Assembly: GCA_046304755.1 (NCBI GenBank)
Contig: JBKCDO010000147.1
Location: 1-25,197 of the forward strand
Direction of reading: 5' to 3'
Length of the DNA stretch: 25,197 nucleotides
From: JAIBBG01 sp046304755
GTDB lineage: Bacteria; Bacteroidota; Bacteroidia; Flavobacteriales_D; Sanyastnellaceae
The position numbers and the translations under genes were made by a program. Shown here in pieces: positions 24,871 through 25,197 of this stretch. The notes beneath the pieces are model-generated. The model saw nothing but the letters and a program-made list of their open reading frames with translations, did not search any database and was not told the DNA's origin. The first letter of the stretch is position 1. Each line of letters begins with the position of its first letter.

Positions 24871-25197
24871 ATGGCAAAAGTTACAATCGACGGAATCAGC
24901 ATTGAAGTACCTGATGGCACCACCATCCTTCAAGCTGCACGCATGATCGGTGGCGACATCGTTCCACCCACCATGTGTTACCATTCCAAACTCAAGACCA
25001 GCGGAGGCTACTGCCGCACGTGCATTGTCAAGGTCTCCAAAGGAAGTGAGAAAGACCCGCGTCCGATGCCCAAGCCTGTGGCTTCATGCCGCACAACGGT
25101 GATGGATGGCATGGAAGTGCAAAACCTCACCTCGCCTGATTTGCTCGAAGCACGCGCCGGTGTTGTGGAGTTCCTACTCATCAATCACCCACTGGAT
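24871..25197 (+). CDS. nuoG: NADH-quinone oxidoreductase subunit G, N-terminal part
   Basis: The window ends in this frame after 109 codons, so only the N-terminal ferredoxin domain is seen. NuoG is the largest peripheral subunit and carries several iron-sulfur clusters. The [2Fe-2S] N1b ligands are visible as C36, C48, C51 and C73 (TMCYHSK, GYCRTC, VASCRT), and H106 in LLINHPLD is the expected His ligand of cluster N5, whose cysteines would follow just beyond the window. The ATG at 24871 gives the typical MAKVTIDGISIEVPDG start. Confidence 0.95.
   Translation, partial: MAKVTIDGISIEVPDGTTILQAARMIGGDIVPPTMCYHSKLKTSGGYCRTCIVKVSKGSEKDPRPMPKPVASCRTTVMDGMEVQNLTSPDLLEARAGVVEFLLINHPLD

Noticed and set aside
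1..25197. Search for insertion sequences, CRISPR arrays, toxin-antitoxin or phage-defence genes.
   Set aside because: No transposase, repeat-spacer pattern, integrase or defence-type protein was seen; apart from the noted regions the window is ordinary core genome.

Overview
The window (about 25.2 kb, roughly 50% GC) is chromosomal DNA of a Bacteroidota bacterium, most likely a Flavobacteriales-type gliding or T9SS-bearing lineage. The evidence is the end of sprA, gldH, a large protein with a type IX secretion C-terminal signal, Bacteroidota-style RicT and NuoD, weak Shine-Dalgarno sequences, and -7 promoter boxes of the TAnnTTTG kind. I see no tRNA, rRNA, CRISPR array, transposase or integrase; this is mostly core genome with a few accessory genes.

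Layout. 1-1845: 3' end of sprA (outer-membrane T9SS translocon). 1870-5840: three same-strand genes for surface polysaccharide export: flippase, Wzz-like chain-length protein, and O-antigen ligase/polymerase. 5814-7019 (minus): pabB for folate synthesis, overlapping the ligase gene tail to tail. 7122-10517: mfd, divergent from pabB across a short region holding a 22-bp perfect palindrome. 10514-10849 (minus): small DUF3592-like membrane protein. 10921-14715 (minus): 1264-residue secreted multidomain protein, closed by a clear intrinsic terminator. 14716-15146: 431 bp without a gene, holding two hairpins. 15147-19226: recO, holB, ricT and gldH. 19338-25197: nuoA-B-C-D-E-F, then an outer-membrane protein gene, then the start of nuoG; the window ends inside nuoG.

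How the genes work together. SprA, GldH and the large secreted protein all belong to the T9SS/gliding theme. The three polysaccharide genes supply the export, length-control and polymerisation steps of a Wzx/Wzy-type pathway, but no glycosyltransferases are present here. RecO, HolB and Mfd are replication and repair housekeeping. The nuo genes encode the peripheral arm of complex I plus the membrane subunit NuoA.

The most striking observation is in nuoB. The third of the four cysteines that bind the terminal iron-sulfur cluster N2 reads as glycine (residue 113), and a nearby residue is also atypical. Both differences are explained by single T-to-G changes 8 bases apart, so this is either a sequence error or a genuinely damaged or unusual complex I. 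The second notable point is the outer-membrane barrel gene placed between nuoF and nuoG. I did not find a convincing new multi-gene system.
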